Shown piece by piece: positions 22,660-35,829 of a DNA stretch of 64,000 nucleotides (position 1 is the stretch's first letter; the number at the start of each line of letters is the position of its first letter). The stretch covers positions 8,764,501 through 8,828,500 of the forward strand of contig CM034388.1 in NCBI GenBank assembly GCA_019925095.2, written 5' to 3'. The position numbers and the translations under genes were made by a program. A model generated the notes under the pieces. It ran no database searches. It saw nothing but the letters and a program-made list of their open reading frames with translations, and was not told the DNA's origin. This DNA comes from Dendrolimus kikuchii. Lineage: Eukaryota > Arthropoda > Insecta > Lepidoptera > Lasiocampidae.

Positions 22660-24800
22660 TCCATATCGTAGCCCATTTAATCCCCAAAATCTGATTGAAA
22701 TCTAATTGAGCCGATTTAGGGCGTATTAATTCCAACGCAAACAAAATGGCGAATACACGTTTATTAACATTAATTACAATTTATTATCCTCCTGTATGTA
22801 TTAAAAATTACTTTTTTTTTAAATATAGCTCGATATTGATTCGTAGAAAGTCTTACAGGATATTGAACTCCGCGTACCGTCTCTATTTGAAAATTTTTAA
22901 CTTACTAACTGTTCAAGATAGCTAAGCTAGTTTAAATGTACAGTCCTTGTAAGGCCCCGTTGGCAGTTAAGCGCAGCTCTCGACCTCCGAGCAGTCTTAA
23001 TTACCCTTTGCGAGCTCGTAAAATGAGTAACATCTCTTTGTGACGCCATCGTCGGGTTAACGGGTTGAAATCGCACTAGTTTGTAGTTTATGTCATACTT
23101 TTAAAAGCACAGAAGACAACACTTGAGCAGTTTTATGTTTACTACATTGTTTTCAAAGTTTTCGTAAAGATACTATAAGCTTTTATGCTCTTCTTGTTTG
23201 AGACAATATTATCGTCGTAACATAATATTCCGTTATAAACGTATAATAAATATACGCGTGTGTTTTACTAAGAGAAAATACATTCCTACTTCTATTATTG
23301 GCAAACTTATTAATTGAGGCTATGAAAACCAGAATAAGCTGTCCGCATAAGAGTATCATGCCAGCCTAGGAATATATGTGTTAGGCCAGTATTAATATGA
23401 ACATATATAGCATCACTGTAAAATCATCTGTTATGAGCTTTGAAAATCAAAATAATTTTGATAAATGTTAGGCCACTTTGATTCTAATGACCTCAATTTA
23501 AATCATTCTGTATTACTGTACCTATACGTATGCATCTATCACTAATACGAACCAACTTCTTCAAATTCTAAACTTAAATTTCCGTATTTTTTATTTGGCC
23601 CTTTAAAATGTATGAATCAAATGAATAAATTACAAGTTTATTTGTGAAACTGTACAAAACTGTTCTTTCTCCCAATTTCAAAATATAGAAAAAATATTTT
23701 GAACAGATTAAACTACACCAAATTGAAACAGCCATGTTCACAGAGTTTTAACAAATGAATTGTCCTGTTAAACCTTAAAAAATATAGTTTGAGATAAACT
23801 TCCTTCATTATCATGGACGTTCAAACATATTAAAATAAGATCTAAATGTATACGCATACGTTACATTTTATTCAAGTACCTAACTCGATTTGCATGTAAT
23901 TAAAAAATATTTTATTGCGAAGTAAAAAGATATCCCTATAAAATTTTACGTTATAACTCAGAATATTCCAGAGTTAGTATCGACAAAAAGGCAATATAAA
24001 AAGCCACTAAAACGCATCCCGATATCGGCATAAGCAAAATTCGTCCAACAAGAAAATAGTGTTGGATAAACGAATCCAGGCACCGTCAAAGCTTGACCTT
24101 ACTTAAATACCGGACAGGCTTTGATCCGACTAATCCTTTTGCTTTCAGCCTGTAGCCGTACCCCTATCTGAACTCCCCAGGCTACATAAATTTCACATTT
24201 AGCCTTCTAATCTGTTCGGACACACGTATATTCTGTGTTCTCAACATGGATAAAAAAATTTGAACTCGGTTGAAATTTTATTTTTCAATAAAACAGTTAA
24301 TAAATCTCAGTAGAAAAACATACTAAATAACCAAGATTTGGCTGCAGTTGTACTGTTGTTGATTTATGCTTATGTGCTTACATAGCTCTGAATAACGGCC
24401 TAAAAATTGCATAATGCTATCCACACACGACATATTCAATTATTACTGAGCAATTTAATCTCTTTCAATGTTGTCTTCAATCGCTGGATACGTTTTAATA
24501 CTACCTATACGCTCATATCATATTGTAGATTCGCAAATGTTGCGCTATATAAATGGAAGTGTGAATATATCATTATAATATGTACCTCCCTACATACGTA
24601 CATAATATATCTCAACGTCACAAACCCTCTCGTGCACGCCTTCTCATCTCGATGAATAAATCCATACAACCGGGCACATGTCCGTTCCGCATTCATGTCA
24701 TAAATCTGCATGCCTGTCGCCGACAGGTTTATACATTGTAAACAAAGTTGCCAGGTTTTGGCTTATACTAAACAATTAGGTATTTCGGCCCATTTAGGTT
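22660..24800. other. AT-rich stretch, nothing assigned
   Basis: No ORF with motifs and no repeat boundary in about 2.1 kb. Confidence 0.4.
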
Positions 24801-24802
24801 CA

Positions 24803-25492
24803 TCTTTAGAATCGTTATTATTAGAAACTGGACGAAACGAAAAAGCAATACTAAAAAGAGATATACATATAAATCTATAGGACTAAGCCTGCGAGAGAAT
24901 GAGATACGAGTTTTACATTGTGCAGCACAGTTTGGAGAGTTAATAAGACCGATGATTAAACATAGGTGTAATTTGGACCGAAATAAAACTGCTAATAATA
25001 TTTTTTAGACTAAAAGAGTGAGAAATTGAAACTGATACTTAAGAAGTTAATTTTGAATTATAATATGTTAACGGATGTAGGCTAATGGAATTATATTTAT
25101 ATTAATAAAACTTATAAAAAAATTATCTGTGAGTATTATTCACTTTTTTTTTTATTGCAGGAGTTCAGCAGACAGGCAGACGGCTCACTTGTTGGAAAGC
25201 GGTTACCATCGCCTATGGACATTTGCAACAGCAAAGTTGCTACAAATGCGCTGCTGCTCTCTTAAGGGAAACTGGAACCTGGTCACTAATGCCGGAACAC
25301 AACTCAAGGCTGTTATGGCGACATACTCTAGACCAGGCGTGGTGGCCATCCAGTCGGGCAAATGCCGTACCACCTGGCTATGGGTTGTTAAGTCGCCTCT
25401 TACGACAGACCGCCCGGCCGCAGGAAATTGTATTCTTTCTCCGTTCCTGCACGGATAAAAGTTTCTCTGAAGATCTCTGAAGTTTCACTTCC
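24803..25492 (+). mobile_element. Family B element, copy 2, split by a family A insertion
   Basis: 24803-25140 follows copy 1 (8545-8885) nearly base for base, e.g. 'ctataggactaagcctgcg' and 'gaccgatgattaaacatagg'. The right end, ctctgaagtttcacttc, resumes at 25476-25492 after the family A insertion. The left terminal repeat is lost or degraded. Confidence 0.6.
25144..25457 (-). mobile_element. Family A retroposon, copy 2 (near full length, nested)
   Basis: From the T-run at 25144 to 'gttcctgcacggataa' at 25457. Family B copy 1 supplies the empty site (gtgagtatattctctgaag near 8876-8894). Here the left flank is gtgagtattattcac and the right flank tttctctgaag, so the flanks rejoin with a short degenerate duplication. 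Confidence 0.7.
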
Positions 25493-25499
25493 ACTACGT

Positions 25500-26850
25500 G
25501 GGAAGTGCAAACACAACACATACACAATTTTATTCCATTTATTTATCTATCTAAAGGAAATAATCAACGGACTAATAAATTTCACAATGTTCACGTTTCA
25601 CCCCTAGCTCATCAATTCCCTTCGTGTCGATAGTTTTACCAATTAGATCTGGCAACCCTTACACACTCACACTTGTCATTGACCCATATATGCTAAACCC
25701 AATGCTCAAATCGCCGTTATGGCTGACCAGATTTATAGTGAGCAGTAGAGCACGCTTTTATGAGACACAAGAGAGTACTCAAATATTAACTTAATACACT
25801 TTCTATATTAGCGGAATATAATAACAACCAACTGTTTAGGAAAATATTATAGCAAAATACCCCTCATGATTCAAGTACAGTGCAATTGAAAATACTCAAT
25901 ACCTAACAATGATTTAACTAATTATAATATAATACAATAAATACTTAACATGAATTTAATTTAATCAACATTAGTTATATTTTATTTTACCTATAATCCT
26001 TTAAGTACATAAGTTGTATACAGATTACTATAGGTTCACGGTTTGTACGGTGCTCAGTTATTTATGTAGTTCAAAGAGTTATTTTATATTTAAAAACAAG
26101 TTTTTTTTTTAAATATTCTACAATCTAAGAAACATTACTAAGTAACAAATAACCAAGTAAGCAGTCTGAAAAGTTACACATGAAAAAACCTTTAACCATT
26201 AAGCTCTATTTCTATACAAATTAAAACAGAAATGAACCTGTGTAATTTTGGCAGTCCAATCTGCTCTGGGACTCTGCACAAGAAGCGCCCACCACCACGG
26301 TAAGTATATCACAAGTGCAATCTTGGAAGATGATAACACCGTCACGCCACCTGCCTGCGAAGTAACTAACGACCGCCTAAAACGCGTATAAGGAAATATA
26401 CACGGTGAAATATGCCCATAATTACACGAACAACATATTTAAATGAAAGTGTGGAATTTCCGAGAACACGCGACGGAAAATTGTGTACGTAATAACGAGA
26501 ATTTTAAGGACTATTACACTCTATATTTGGAAGGATGGAATGAGGAATATGAATATATGTATGAAAAATACAGCATTTATATTAAAAACCAACCGTTTCC
26601 CTTGCTTTGCCGTTTATTCCTTCATAGAAATTGATGCTTATGAGCTACACTAGTATGATTAGGTATAATCACACATATACACGTTGAATAATTTTCAAAA
26701 TTAGCCGATTCGATTTCTGACAAGGATAATTGATGTTTCAAAAATCTAATGCCACTTTAGTTTTCATCAAAATCGGCCTCGAGAATCCTTTGAGTGTTTT
26801 TCGCTATTTAGCATAGTTTACGATTTGGCCTTATAATACACGTATCATAA
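25500..26850. other. AT-rich stretch, nothing assigned
   Basis: A 63-codon ORF at 26443-26634 has no recognisable feature. No repeats with boundaries. Confidence 0.4.
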
Positions 26851-26856
26851 TTTTCC

Positions 26857-27155
26857 ATGCAGGAACGGAGTAAGAATTGTAATTCCTGCGGCGCCTGTCT
26901 TATGAGACGACAAAACAGCCCACGACCAAATGGTAGGGCATTTGCCCATCTGTCATCTCTGGTCTAAAACACGGCGCCATAAAAACCTAGAGTTATTTTT
27001 TGTATTCGGCACTGGTGATCAGGTTCCAGTCCCCCCTTCAAGACCGGCAGCATATTGGTAGCACCCATGATGTTGAAAATATTCATTGGCAACTATAACC
27101 GCTTTCCACAGAGTGGGCCGTTAACCTGTCCACTGTACCCACTCGAGCAATAGAA
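26857..27155 (+). mobile_element. Family A retroposon, diverged copy
   Basis: It starts atgcaggaacggagtaagaa and ends near 'gagcaatagaaac', the decayed poly-A end. Many substitutions and small indels relative to copies 1, 2 and 6 make it one of the older copies. Confidence 0.6.
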
Positions 27156-27159
27156 ACTA

Positions 27160-29190
27160 AATTATGATTGTAAACAAATACTGCTTAGCTTGTTGCGAGC
27201 ATTCTAACCACTTTACGTTATTCGGAAATTGCTTTTGAAAATAAATACTTTTCCATTCTGTGATAGTAAGTGAATACCTATTTCAAACTATCTGAACCTA
27301 CAAAGTTATAACTATATTATTTTAATTCCATCTAGAAACCTGGCTTGAGACAAACTTAGCAGGTATACCGTCCGTTACCCTAAAATGAGGACACCTATAC
27401 GTACTTACCCAGCAGTGGGACGTTTAGGGACTGATATATTATCAAATTCTATATCAGTATTCAGCCAATCAAGGGAATTTGCATTACTCCACTCTCGAGA
27501 CAGGGGGACCTCGTAAAGATCGGCGAAAAAAGGTCCCAATTACATGGAAGCCATTGAAGCGCGCACTCTATAAATTGGATCATTTTGTATATTGTTCGGC
27601 CGAATCCTAAGGGGACACTCGCCGAGATTATTTCTAACGATATCACCATTTTTGCTGCCTAAGTACCAAAACGGTTTCAAATATTTGCTTCTTCATTAAG
27701 ACAGATTAGATGTTAATTTCATTACTTAATATAAGTATTTAAAAGGTGCGGCTTCGCCTGCGATCATGTTCCAGATATAGGCCGGATCACGCAGATATGG
27801 CGACGGGTTTAATGCGTTATTAGAGATGCAACACTGTTAATGACGTTAAATATTGACAGATAACGGATGTATAGGCGCTAATGTGGCTAAGGGTTAACGG
27901 CGTGATTTAATAACGCTTTAAATAAGACGCATTCGGCCACAATCTAAATCTTTAACACTAAAACAGGTGCGGCCGCAGCAAAACGTAGTCTATATGGCCC
28001 TTAGTTTAGTATACGTAAGATACCAGCAGTAATAAGGTAGTCGACAGTCAAATAAATTGAAACATTTTTTATTATTACCGTAGCAACGTGACGTCATACA
28101 TTTACCTTATGAATATACATAAATAACTTGCGTGATCAATGACATCACCCCGTCAACGTTTAATTACAAGATACTGTAACTAACTATATCCAAAGAACAA
28201 ACGCTTAGAACTACCTAAAGAGAGAGTGAGTCGGTCAAAAGATAAATATAGGCGAGACCACATCTAAATTGTGTTTGATTAGTTCTCGCAAATGTAATTT
28301 CGTCTGAAAGCAATCGCGCCATCTCTGCAAACTGACACGGTAAACAGACGTAATAAGATCGTGTGTAGTACCTACTCTTTAGAGTAATTTTTCAAGCTCA
28401 GCTTCTCTTTGAATTCGTAGCAAGAAATAAGGTCGGTATTGGGTTAGTGTTTTATATTTATTTGGCGGAAACTTAGGTGATATAGTTGGCCGCCATGATC
28501 GTCGGCAGCTATTCCAAACGCATCAGGCGGCTAACCGCTCAAAGGAACCGCCAAAGCGGTCAAATGCTTGTTCGTATGAGGCTTATAGGGATGAAATTCG
28601 ATAGAGAAGTCTATATGGCGCTACACAGTGTACTTTTGTCACCGCTGCATCATGAAAGTCGCGACGATAAATAACGCGTGACGTGCGCGGATTGTTAGCC
28701 ACTTGCCCAATATATTAAAAATAAAACTACACAGCACAAAAGTACATTTCGAGTTTCCAGTAAATACCTATATATGAGAGATATAATAAATGGATTTTAT
28801 TTAGACTTTACACCAAAAAAAACTATTTTTAAACTAAGGTACTGAATTTTGAACTGTGTATTTGATAATATAATCCAATATTTTCTACGTTCGAAATATA
28901 CATTAATACTTTATGAAGAACTACGTGAAGTTATAAGCCAATAATACTGAAATATTAATTATGAAAGTTGCCTCTTAGTCTCACTTCAAATAATAATTAA
29001 GTATGAAACTACATCAAACTATACCTAGCAAGCTAGTTTACCAAGTTCGCAATCAAGACCAATGTTTTGATTTAATTAAAGACATCCCAAATAGAAACTA
29101 AATACTCAAGTTGTTACTACTTGGTGAGTTTACTAACGAGTCGCAGATTACAACTCAAAGTTCCAAAAGTCATAATCTACTTGTAGATTT
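27160..29190. other. Unassigned stretch
   Basis: AT-rich with a slightly GC-richer patch at 27750-27990 and 28480-28680. The 62-codon ORF at 28486-28674 is Arg-rich and unrecognised. Nothing firmer. Confidence 0.35.
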
Positions 29191-29192
29191 TG

Positions 29193-29370
29193 TTTTATTT
29201 TTTATTGCTGGAACACAGCAGATAGGCTAACGGCCCAACTGTGGTGGAAAGTGGTTACTGTTACCTACAGACATTAGCAAAGCGAGAGGGCCTGTCAATG
29301 TGCTGCCCGCTTTGAAGGAGAAATTGGAACCTGGCCACTGATTCCGGAACACAACTCAAACACAATTTAG
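29193..29370 (-). mobile_element. Family A retroposon, diverged partial copy
   Basis: 'tttttattgctggaacacag', 'tggaaagtggttactgttac', 'attccggaacacaactcaaa' follow family A. The 5' part is missing or replaced by the segment at 29380-29500 that resembles 3900-4020. Confidence 0.5.
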
Positions 29371-29529
29371 GGTATGCGTCGAGGTGTCATGAAGTCGGGC
29401 CTACGGTGTATCCCATGACGGTGGTAGATTTAGTGGGTAGTCTGGCGGCCGGTATCCCACAACTCCTTCTCCAGGGAAGATGTGTAGAGCCAGCCGCCGA
29501 CATGACAATCCGTAGTCCTTTATAACTAA

Positions 29530-30200
29530 CAACACCTCGGGGCATTTAAAAATATTATTTTTAATTTCAAATAATAATTATATTAAACAACGATTATCGC
29601 ATAGGTATCGTACAAAAACCAGTGTGTATAATAAATTTGTACCAGGTACAAGGAAAACAAAAGTTACATTTAGATTTCACAAAATTACTAATCGGATGCA
29701 GTATGTATTCCTTGATAATTAGCATATTATTTGCAGGGCCGCCTTTACCCGGCGGTGCAAGAGGTGCGAGGCACTCGGGTGCAGGGACAAGTCATAAGAA
29801 CATTATGATTTCTCAAAATCTGACAAACGACGACCTTTAACGACTAAGAATGGACGAACATGACAAATCCTCCTTGAAAATTAAATATAAAATGTTAATG
29901 CTATTTTTGATTGTTGATAGGGAGGGGGAGGTGTGCAAATATTGATTTTCGCAACCCGGCGCTCAATGTGCTTAAGATGGCGTTGATTATTTGGGTACAA
30001 TACAAAGATACTTCTCAAAGGTAATATATTCCTAATATACATACACATACATATAGTACATTTTTCTGACTTGGAACAAAAACTTAGGATTGAATTTAAG
30101 TTTACAAACATGATAAATCTGATGGCAAAACGACGCTGCGCAGATTTGACGGCGTTAAAATTGTAAAAATAATAAATAAAAGAAATAAATGATAAATAAC
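29530..30200. other. Unassigned stretch
   Basis: It contains 'ggcggtgcaagaggtgcgag' at ~29750, a GC-rich motif without assigned family. No supported gene. Confidence 0.3.
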
Positions 30201-30206
30201 TTACAA

Positions 30207-30208
<2 letters not shown>

Positions 30209-30255
<47 letters not shown>
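30209..30255. repeat. (AT)n microsatellite, ~23 units
   Basis: 47 bases of uninterrupted alternating A and T, then gaatatataaaag. Confidence 0.95.
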
Positions 30256-30259
<4 letters not shown>

Positions 30260-30631
30260 ATATAAAAGTCAACATTTGTTAGTAAAATATATTATATGTC
30301 TTTAAAGACCACGGGCCATAAAATGCCCGGACTGTTGGAGGGCTTGCGTGGATCCATGGGGAGACCAACACGTAGAGGCCCCTTGACAAATTTAATCTAA
30401 ATATGGCGTGACACTTACCGGCGATTATCCCCGTCTAAATCATATAATAAGGAAAGGAAAGTAAAATTATTAATAAGCATCAAAAGGAAGGGAATCTTTT
30501 CTTTAGATTTAATCAGTTTTTTGTGTATAGTTTTCCCGTCAGTGGTGTCACAGTATTATATGATGACAGATTAAATAATTAAGTTTGGTGTATTTAACTA
30601 ACTGTTTTGTATTTCTGTTTTTTTATAGATC

Positions 30632-30885
30632 ACTAGCTGACCCGCCAAACTTCGTACCGCCTCTGCATCAATAGTATATCAATCAATAGAATAGTTTCTA
30701 AGGGAAAGCGAAATTATTGTTTTCCCTATATTCCAGGCCTTTTTTACATATTTACTCACCTTTTATACCTACCCTGGACTCCCACAAATAATTCAAAACC
30801 AAAATTAGCCAAATCAGTCCAGCCGTTCTCGAGTTTTAGCGAGACTAACGAACAGCAATTGATTTTTATATATATAGATAAGTAT
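30632..30885. repeat. Interspersed repeat with 'actagctg...ccagccgttc' ends
   Basis: Termini actagctgacccgcc and ccagccgttctcgag / gatttttatatatatag match those of 5006-5560 while the interior is shorter and different. Confidence 0.5.
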
Positions 30886-30999
30886 CCATTTTGATTTAGA
30901 TATATCATTATGTATTTTTCCTCTCTAAATTTATGGAAATACGGTAAGATACTTTTTAATAATAAAAAAATAAAAACAAATTATACTTATCGAGAGAGA

Positions 31000-31619
31000 G
31001 AGAGAGATAACACTTTATTGCACACCAAAATATACAATTAAAAAACAGAACATATTTACAATATTTTCTAGGCAATACAATTGGCGGCCTTATCGCTCAA
31101 AGCGATCTCTTCCAGGCAACCTAAACGAAAGAAATTTGAATCAGGCGATATAGGTGGTGCAGAAAAAGGCAATAGATACATAAATACTCAACCTAATTTA
31201 AGAAATAAATATACAAATACATACATATATACATAGTCATATGTATACAATAATACATAAGTTATTATAATAAATGTCTAAGCATGATTATATTCTGTTA
31301 ATCAGACATAGCTATTTGTGGATAAATAGTGTTTTCTGAGCAAATTTCTAAATTTTGGTAAGGATTTGGCCTCTCTGACAGTAAGAGGTAGCATATTCCA
31401 AAGTTTGACAGCCTGCACCGTAAAAAAATTATCATAATAGGATGAAGTGTGTGTAGGCGTCATAAGTTTTCGGTACGTATCATTGTGCTTATCTATAATA
31501 TTATTCAATTCTAAACATGCCGTGTCTGTAAATCGAAGCAATTTAAAAAAACAACTGTAATAGAATGGAGAAAATGATGCCATTTTTTTAGATTTCTTGT
31601 TTGTTTGTTCATGACTCAA
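31000..31619 (-). pseudogene. LINE C-terminal fragment with 3' tail
   Basis: Minus-strand frame 31302-31619 ends with SSYYDNFFTVQAVKLWNMLP and SLPKFRNLLRKHYLS, the C-terminal 'T-x-x-L-W-N-x-L-P ... F-x-x-x-L' block of CR1/Jockey-type reverse-transcriptase proteins. The upstream catalytic domain is absent. The 3' side (31000-31300) reads 'gataacactttattgcacacc' on the plus strand next to a GA run, probably the 3' UTR; 47286-47305 has a related 'gataacactttattcttta'. N-terminal residues of the listed frame are not LINE-like, so the junction with unrelated repeat lies near 31560. Confidence 0.6.
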
Positions 31620-31990
31620 GACAAATGACTGAGCCGATTTCGATGCGGTTTTCGCAGATTAATATCAAATTCTTAGACTTTAAATCTGCACTACTTTTTA
31701 TCCTGGGAAGCCTGCGAGATTTTTTCTGGGATTGATATAAAATGGCCAGATCAAAAAGATCGAATTCCAATGCCATTTTTTCACTGATCGATAGAAAATT
31801 TAATTTAATATAATATGTGATATTTTTTATCCCGGGAAACCCGCGAAAAATTTTCCGGGAGCGGTTTGAAGCTGTTCGGGTGAATAAAAATTTGCTTATT
31901 CCGACAGTTCGCACTAAAACGATAATTTACATTCTTTTTTAAATGCTACGATACTTTGTGTCCTGGGAGTTTCATGGTATATAGTAGTAG
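31485..31990. repeat. Repeat block shared with 58050-58520
   Basis: 'gccgtgtctgtaaatcgaag', 'tttttatcctgggaagcctg', 'cactgatcgatagaaaattt' and 'ttgttcgggtgaataaaaat' have counterparts in the same order at 58065-58440. The LINE tail is followed by the cccgcggg block in both places, so they probably spread as one unit or share one insertion hotspot. Confidence 0.55.
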
Positions 31991-32336
31991 CATGTCTAAA
32001 AACGGTAAAAACTAATAATATAATAAGCTATCAATAAAGATAAAAATACCCTGAATACAATGACAAAGCACTGTCAGGAGAGAGATAATAAAAAAGAACA
32101 TTTTGGATATAAAGCTATTATCGTAAAACAACCAGTGTACCAAACCCAATCGAACCACACCGAATTGCAATGTCGAACTGAACTATACAATCAAACTAAA
32201 CTGCAACTTGCCAGTGAAATGTAACTGCAAACTTGGCGAATAAACGTGTCATGAAATGTTAAGTTACTATCATAAAACTAAGATTGCTTTCGTAGTGTTG
32301 TCACCGTATTCTCCGTTTTATATCTGTAGATATAAT

Positions 32337-32640
32337 TACATACATACATACATAACTTCACGCCAGTTCCCTTGCGGGGTAGGCACGAACAACAGAGTGC
32401 CATTTAGGCTTATTCTTACACACCTCACTTGCCTCTTTGACATTCATAACTCTTGTCATGCAAGCTCGTCTGTTCTTAAGGCTCCTGACATCACCTTCTG
32501 CTAGTACACGATCAATTTGATCATGGAAGGTGTGTCGTGGCCTTCCACGACTTCTGCATCCATCCACTTTTGCATTGTGTATCTGTTTAGTCAGATATAA
32601 TCCTAACGTTCTATCGTGAGAACTTAACATAAATTATTAT
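32337..32640 (-). pseudogene. LINE 3' end with (TATG)n tail, copy 2
   Basis: Frame 32358-32630 (minus) reads VDGCRSRGRPRHTFHDQIDR and ends in VVRAYPARELA just before a tetranucleotide tail. Arg-Gly-Arg-Pro-Arg near the C-terminus is common in RTE/Jockey-like LINEs. The copy at 56888-57008 ends with the same 'YPARELA' reading. The upstream reverse transcriptase is missing. Confidence 0.65.
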
Positions 32641-32649
32641 CAAAGAAGT

Positions 32650-34750
32650 TTCATTACTATATTCAGTGCGCCACGGGACAATATGACGGTTTTATTTAAA
32701 ACTCGTCATTGTTTAGCCATTTTAGACAATATTTTTATGATAGCCTATTTGTACTCTAATATGTGTATAAGCTATATCACTATAAATTTTCATTAAAATC
32801 CGTTTATTAGTTTTGTGTGAAATAGCAATAAACATCCATTCATACTCACAAACTTTGTCGTTTATGATATTAAAAATAATAAGATACAAACTGAGGATTT
32901 GTAAATTCTAGATTTGTAAAGTCCTGTTTACGTACAGGGCGGCAAAATAAAGTAGAAAATAATAGGAGCGCCACTTTTGCAAATTTATCTAAACTAGCAA
33001 TTCCAATAGTAGGTCAAGAGTAATTTCGATACTTACTAGTAATTTTAAGTATGACATCAAACATTGTGTAAGTATCAAATTGCTTTAGTTACGATGCACG
33101 CATTTGGCATCATAGCATATGATGTTTACTGTAATAATAATGACTATAATTTTGTAAGCAAGAGTTTTAACTCCTTGAGATAGTTAACAGAAGAATTATT
33201 TCATTAAAAGAAGCTAATCTAACCATAACAAACCTATCATGGGTGGGATTCCTCTAGTAGCTCACAAAGCCCAAAATTCTCCGCCAGCCGTTCCAAATCC
33301 ACGGTCGTTATGGTCGTGGCGAAAACGGCACTAATGGCGTCATTATTTTCGATCAAACAACGCTCACAACGTCATGTCGTCACACACCCCATGTCAGGAA
33401 GTGAGTCGAAGTGGGTGTTGTCCACAGAGCATTGATTCTCTCTATCGATTGACATTTAAAAAGACGCGATTTTCAAATCAACCAATAGCATTTGTGTATT
33501 TCGCCGTCATTGACATCAACGCTCCATAATCCGTGCCACTAGAATTTATGATTGTAACGCCCGCAAGCCAATGGAACGGGAATAATCGCGGTTCTGAACA
33601 TGGTCGTTGTGAGTCTCATATGGAACGTAGCCCATGTTGGCTGTTCTTCGGTAAATATCGTCGAATTATAGCGAAAAGATTTTTGCGTCAAATTCCACTA
33701 GGCATCCTTAGTAAACTTTAAAAATCACTGCTCACGTGAAATTTGGTATTGTTACATGCGTATTTAGTTGTTTTTTAGCGGATTTTAAACTCGGATTAAC
33801 GTTAAAATTAAAATAACATGGATAAGTTCGTTTATGATTTACTGACCTTGACTACATACAAAATAGAATATTGCCAGAAGGCAAATAAATTAGTTCATTT
33901 TTAAACATTTTGGTCGAATTGTAGCAATAATAATTTTTCATTAAAGAAATGCAAATTAGGTACGAAGTGAAAAAAGGATACTGATATTTACCTTTTTGCA
34001 AACAAAGCTGCAGTGCTCTCTAGTATACATCCCACATGACCTCGGATGTTCCTATTTCATTAAAACAGACCAACTTATACATTAAACGCAAAAGACCGAA
34101 CGCATTAACCAAAAAGAACATTTATCAAACAAATGAGAATTGAGAACATCGCAAGACAAACACTTCAAGTTTCCATTTCATCTGCGAAAAAATGTTGCGA
34201 ACATTTTCTATACAAACGGAAAAGTTGGTAATACAAATCAAAATACAACATGAGCAAGCACAAAAAAGAAAGTAAACATTGGAAAATGGTATCTGTATTG
34301 AGTTGTACATTAGAGTAGCTAGGATGTCGGGTTCTCTTAAGTTTACGGACCAACATTTCTTGACAAGAACTTTTTAGTATTTATTTGTAAGATGCGTCAT
34401 GGCAGAAAAATATTAGGAATGATTAATCGACTAACTCTTTATAATGCTGATATTAGAAGGATTAACTAAATTGAATAAATTTAGTAGAAAAGGAAAACCA
34501 AAAAGACACGACATATTCAATGACATTGAATCATTCAAGTTTGTGGTCGTGTGAATCACTTTCGTTGATTCACCCAAATTAAAAGACACAAAAGAATCGT
34601 TTAATATTGGCTTAACCAAATTATGCCAATTGACATTTTTCTGTAGTTTGACGTTTTACTGTTCAAAACAAAACTTTCTAAACTAATTCAATCAAAAATT
34701 ATAAAGAAACTTATCAAGACTTTAAATTTTAGATTTGTTTCATCGAATTA
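32650..34750. other. Unassigned stretch
   Basis: 33280-33560 is somewhat richer in GC and holds 'caaccaatagcat' (a CCAAT-like site), but no exon can be supported. ORFs of about 62 codons here lack motifs. Confidence 0.35.
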
Positions 34751-34757
34751 GTTACTT

Positions 34758-34852
34758 ATGATACTAGTGCGGTGAGTTAGTTTTTACAAACGAGTAGATG
34801 AATGTAAGCTATGGCACGAGTTTGTAAAAACCAACAATCGCACTGGTGTCAT
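34758..34852. repeat. Imperfect inverted repeat (foldback)
   Basis: atgatactagtgcggtgag... (34758-34791) pairs with ...caatcgcactggtgtcat (34820-34852); both arms include 'tttttacaaac / gtttgtaaaaa'. Stem about 33 bases with several mismatches, loop about 28. Confidence 0.6.
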
Positions 34853-34859
34853 ATAACAC

Positions 34860-35395
34860 TTTTCGACACATTTGCGAGAACACAGTACAATAAGTATTGA
34901 AACAAACATAAATATCAGTTGGAAAAGCGCAACATCTTCGACTTTTCTAATATGAAAATGGCGCGCATTTGCAAATGCGCCACGTACGCGTGGTGAAAAT
35001 TAGAACTACATATTTCGTCTCATTTTTTCTATAGTATTAAAGTGAGTCAAATGTATTAACCAAAAGCTCTTCCAAGGAGGTTCGATTATTCAGATTATTC
35101 ATATTCGTAATGTGAAACTCGTTGGTGGAATTATTATATACTTACTATACTACTGACATAAGCTCCGTACGAATAATGTCAAATTTCTACCGATGGCAAG
35201 GGAAGTGATTTAGCAATAAGGTAAAAGGAACCGGCCCTAAAAGAAACGCGTCACGTTACCATTCACTACTCGGTCTATTATAATTCGTTACACTACCATC
35301 TATGTTTTATCGTAAATATTAATTTCCTATCATTAGTAACCAACTATTCATTCCATTAAGAACCCACTTCAGTCAAAGCCCTTTATACAAATATA
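34860..35395. other. Unassigned stretch
   Basis: 'tgacataagctccgtac ... caaatttctaccgatgg' (35155-35200) resembles 9468-9500, an undefined dispersed motif. Nothing else supported. Confidence 0.3.
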
Positions 35396-35404
35396 AAATT
35401 ACCT

Positions 35405-35575
35405 GTGCCCGCGACGTCGTCCGCGTGGAATTTGTTTTCCAAAACCCCCGATTTTGAAACATTTTTCATTGGTGCTCCGCTCCTATTGGTCTTCAAATCA
35501 GACCAAATAGTTCCTGAGATTAGCGCGTTTAATCAAACAAACAAACAAACTCTTCAGCTTTATATATTAGTATAA
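35405..35575 (+). repeat. Interspersed repeat tail ('gcccgcgacgtcgtccgcg')
   Basis: Contains 'ggtgctccgctcctattgg', 'ttcctgagattagcgcg' and a (CAAA)4 run before 'tcttcagctttatatattag'. This is a style of retroelement tail common in moths; the family is not named. Only one copy is in this window. Confidence 0.45.
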
Positions 35576-35829
35576 AATGTCTACTACTACTATTACTTAA
35601 ATTTCATTATTCAATCTAAATTACACTTTAAATCACTAATATAAAGTTCAAAATTCAATGCACTGTTACGCACAATTTTCTTTGATCTACGTATAAAAAA
35701 ATATCTTCCTTAAATGTATACGCATAGAGCTAAAATTCATTTGAAATCTTTAAGTTTTATTTAAATTGAAAACTAATACTAATGGGTAAAGAGACATGTG
35801 TTTTATTTCTAATTAGATAAGGTTGAACT

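Noticed and set aside
25144..25165. Polypyrimidine run followed by TTGCAGG as a 3' splice site of a host exon
   Set aside because: The run and CAG are the inverted poly-A end of family A and recur in every minus-oriented copy; no exon with coding sense follows.
30209..30255. Regular repeat array as CRISPR-like or functional tandem array
   Set aside because: Pure AT dinucleotide microsatellite with no spacers.
33280..33560. Host gene promoter (CCAAT-like, higher GC)
   Set aside because: No convincing exon, TATA or splice signals follow; composition alone is not enough.
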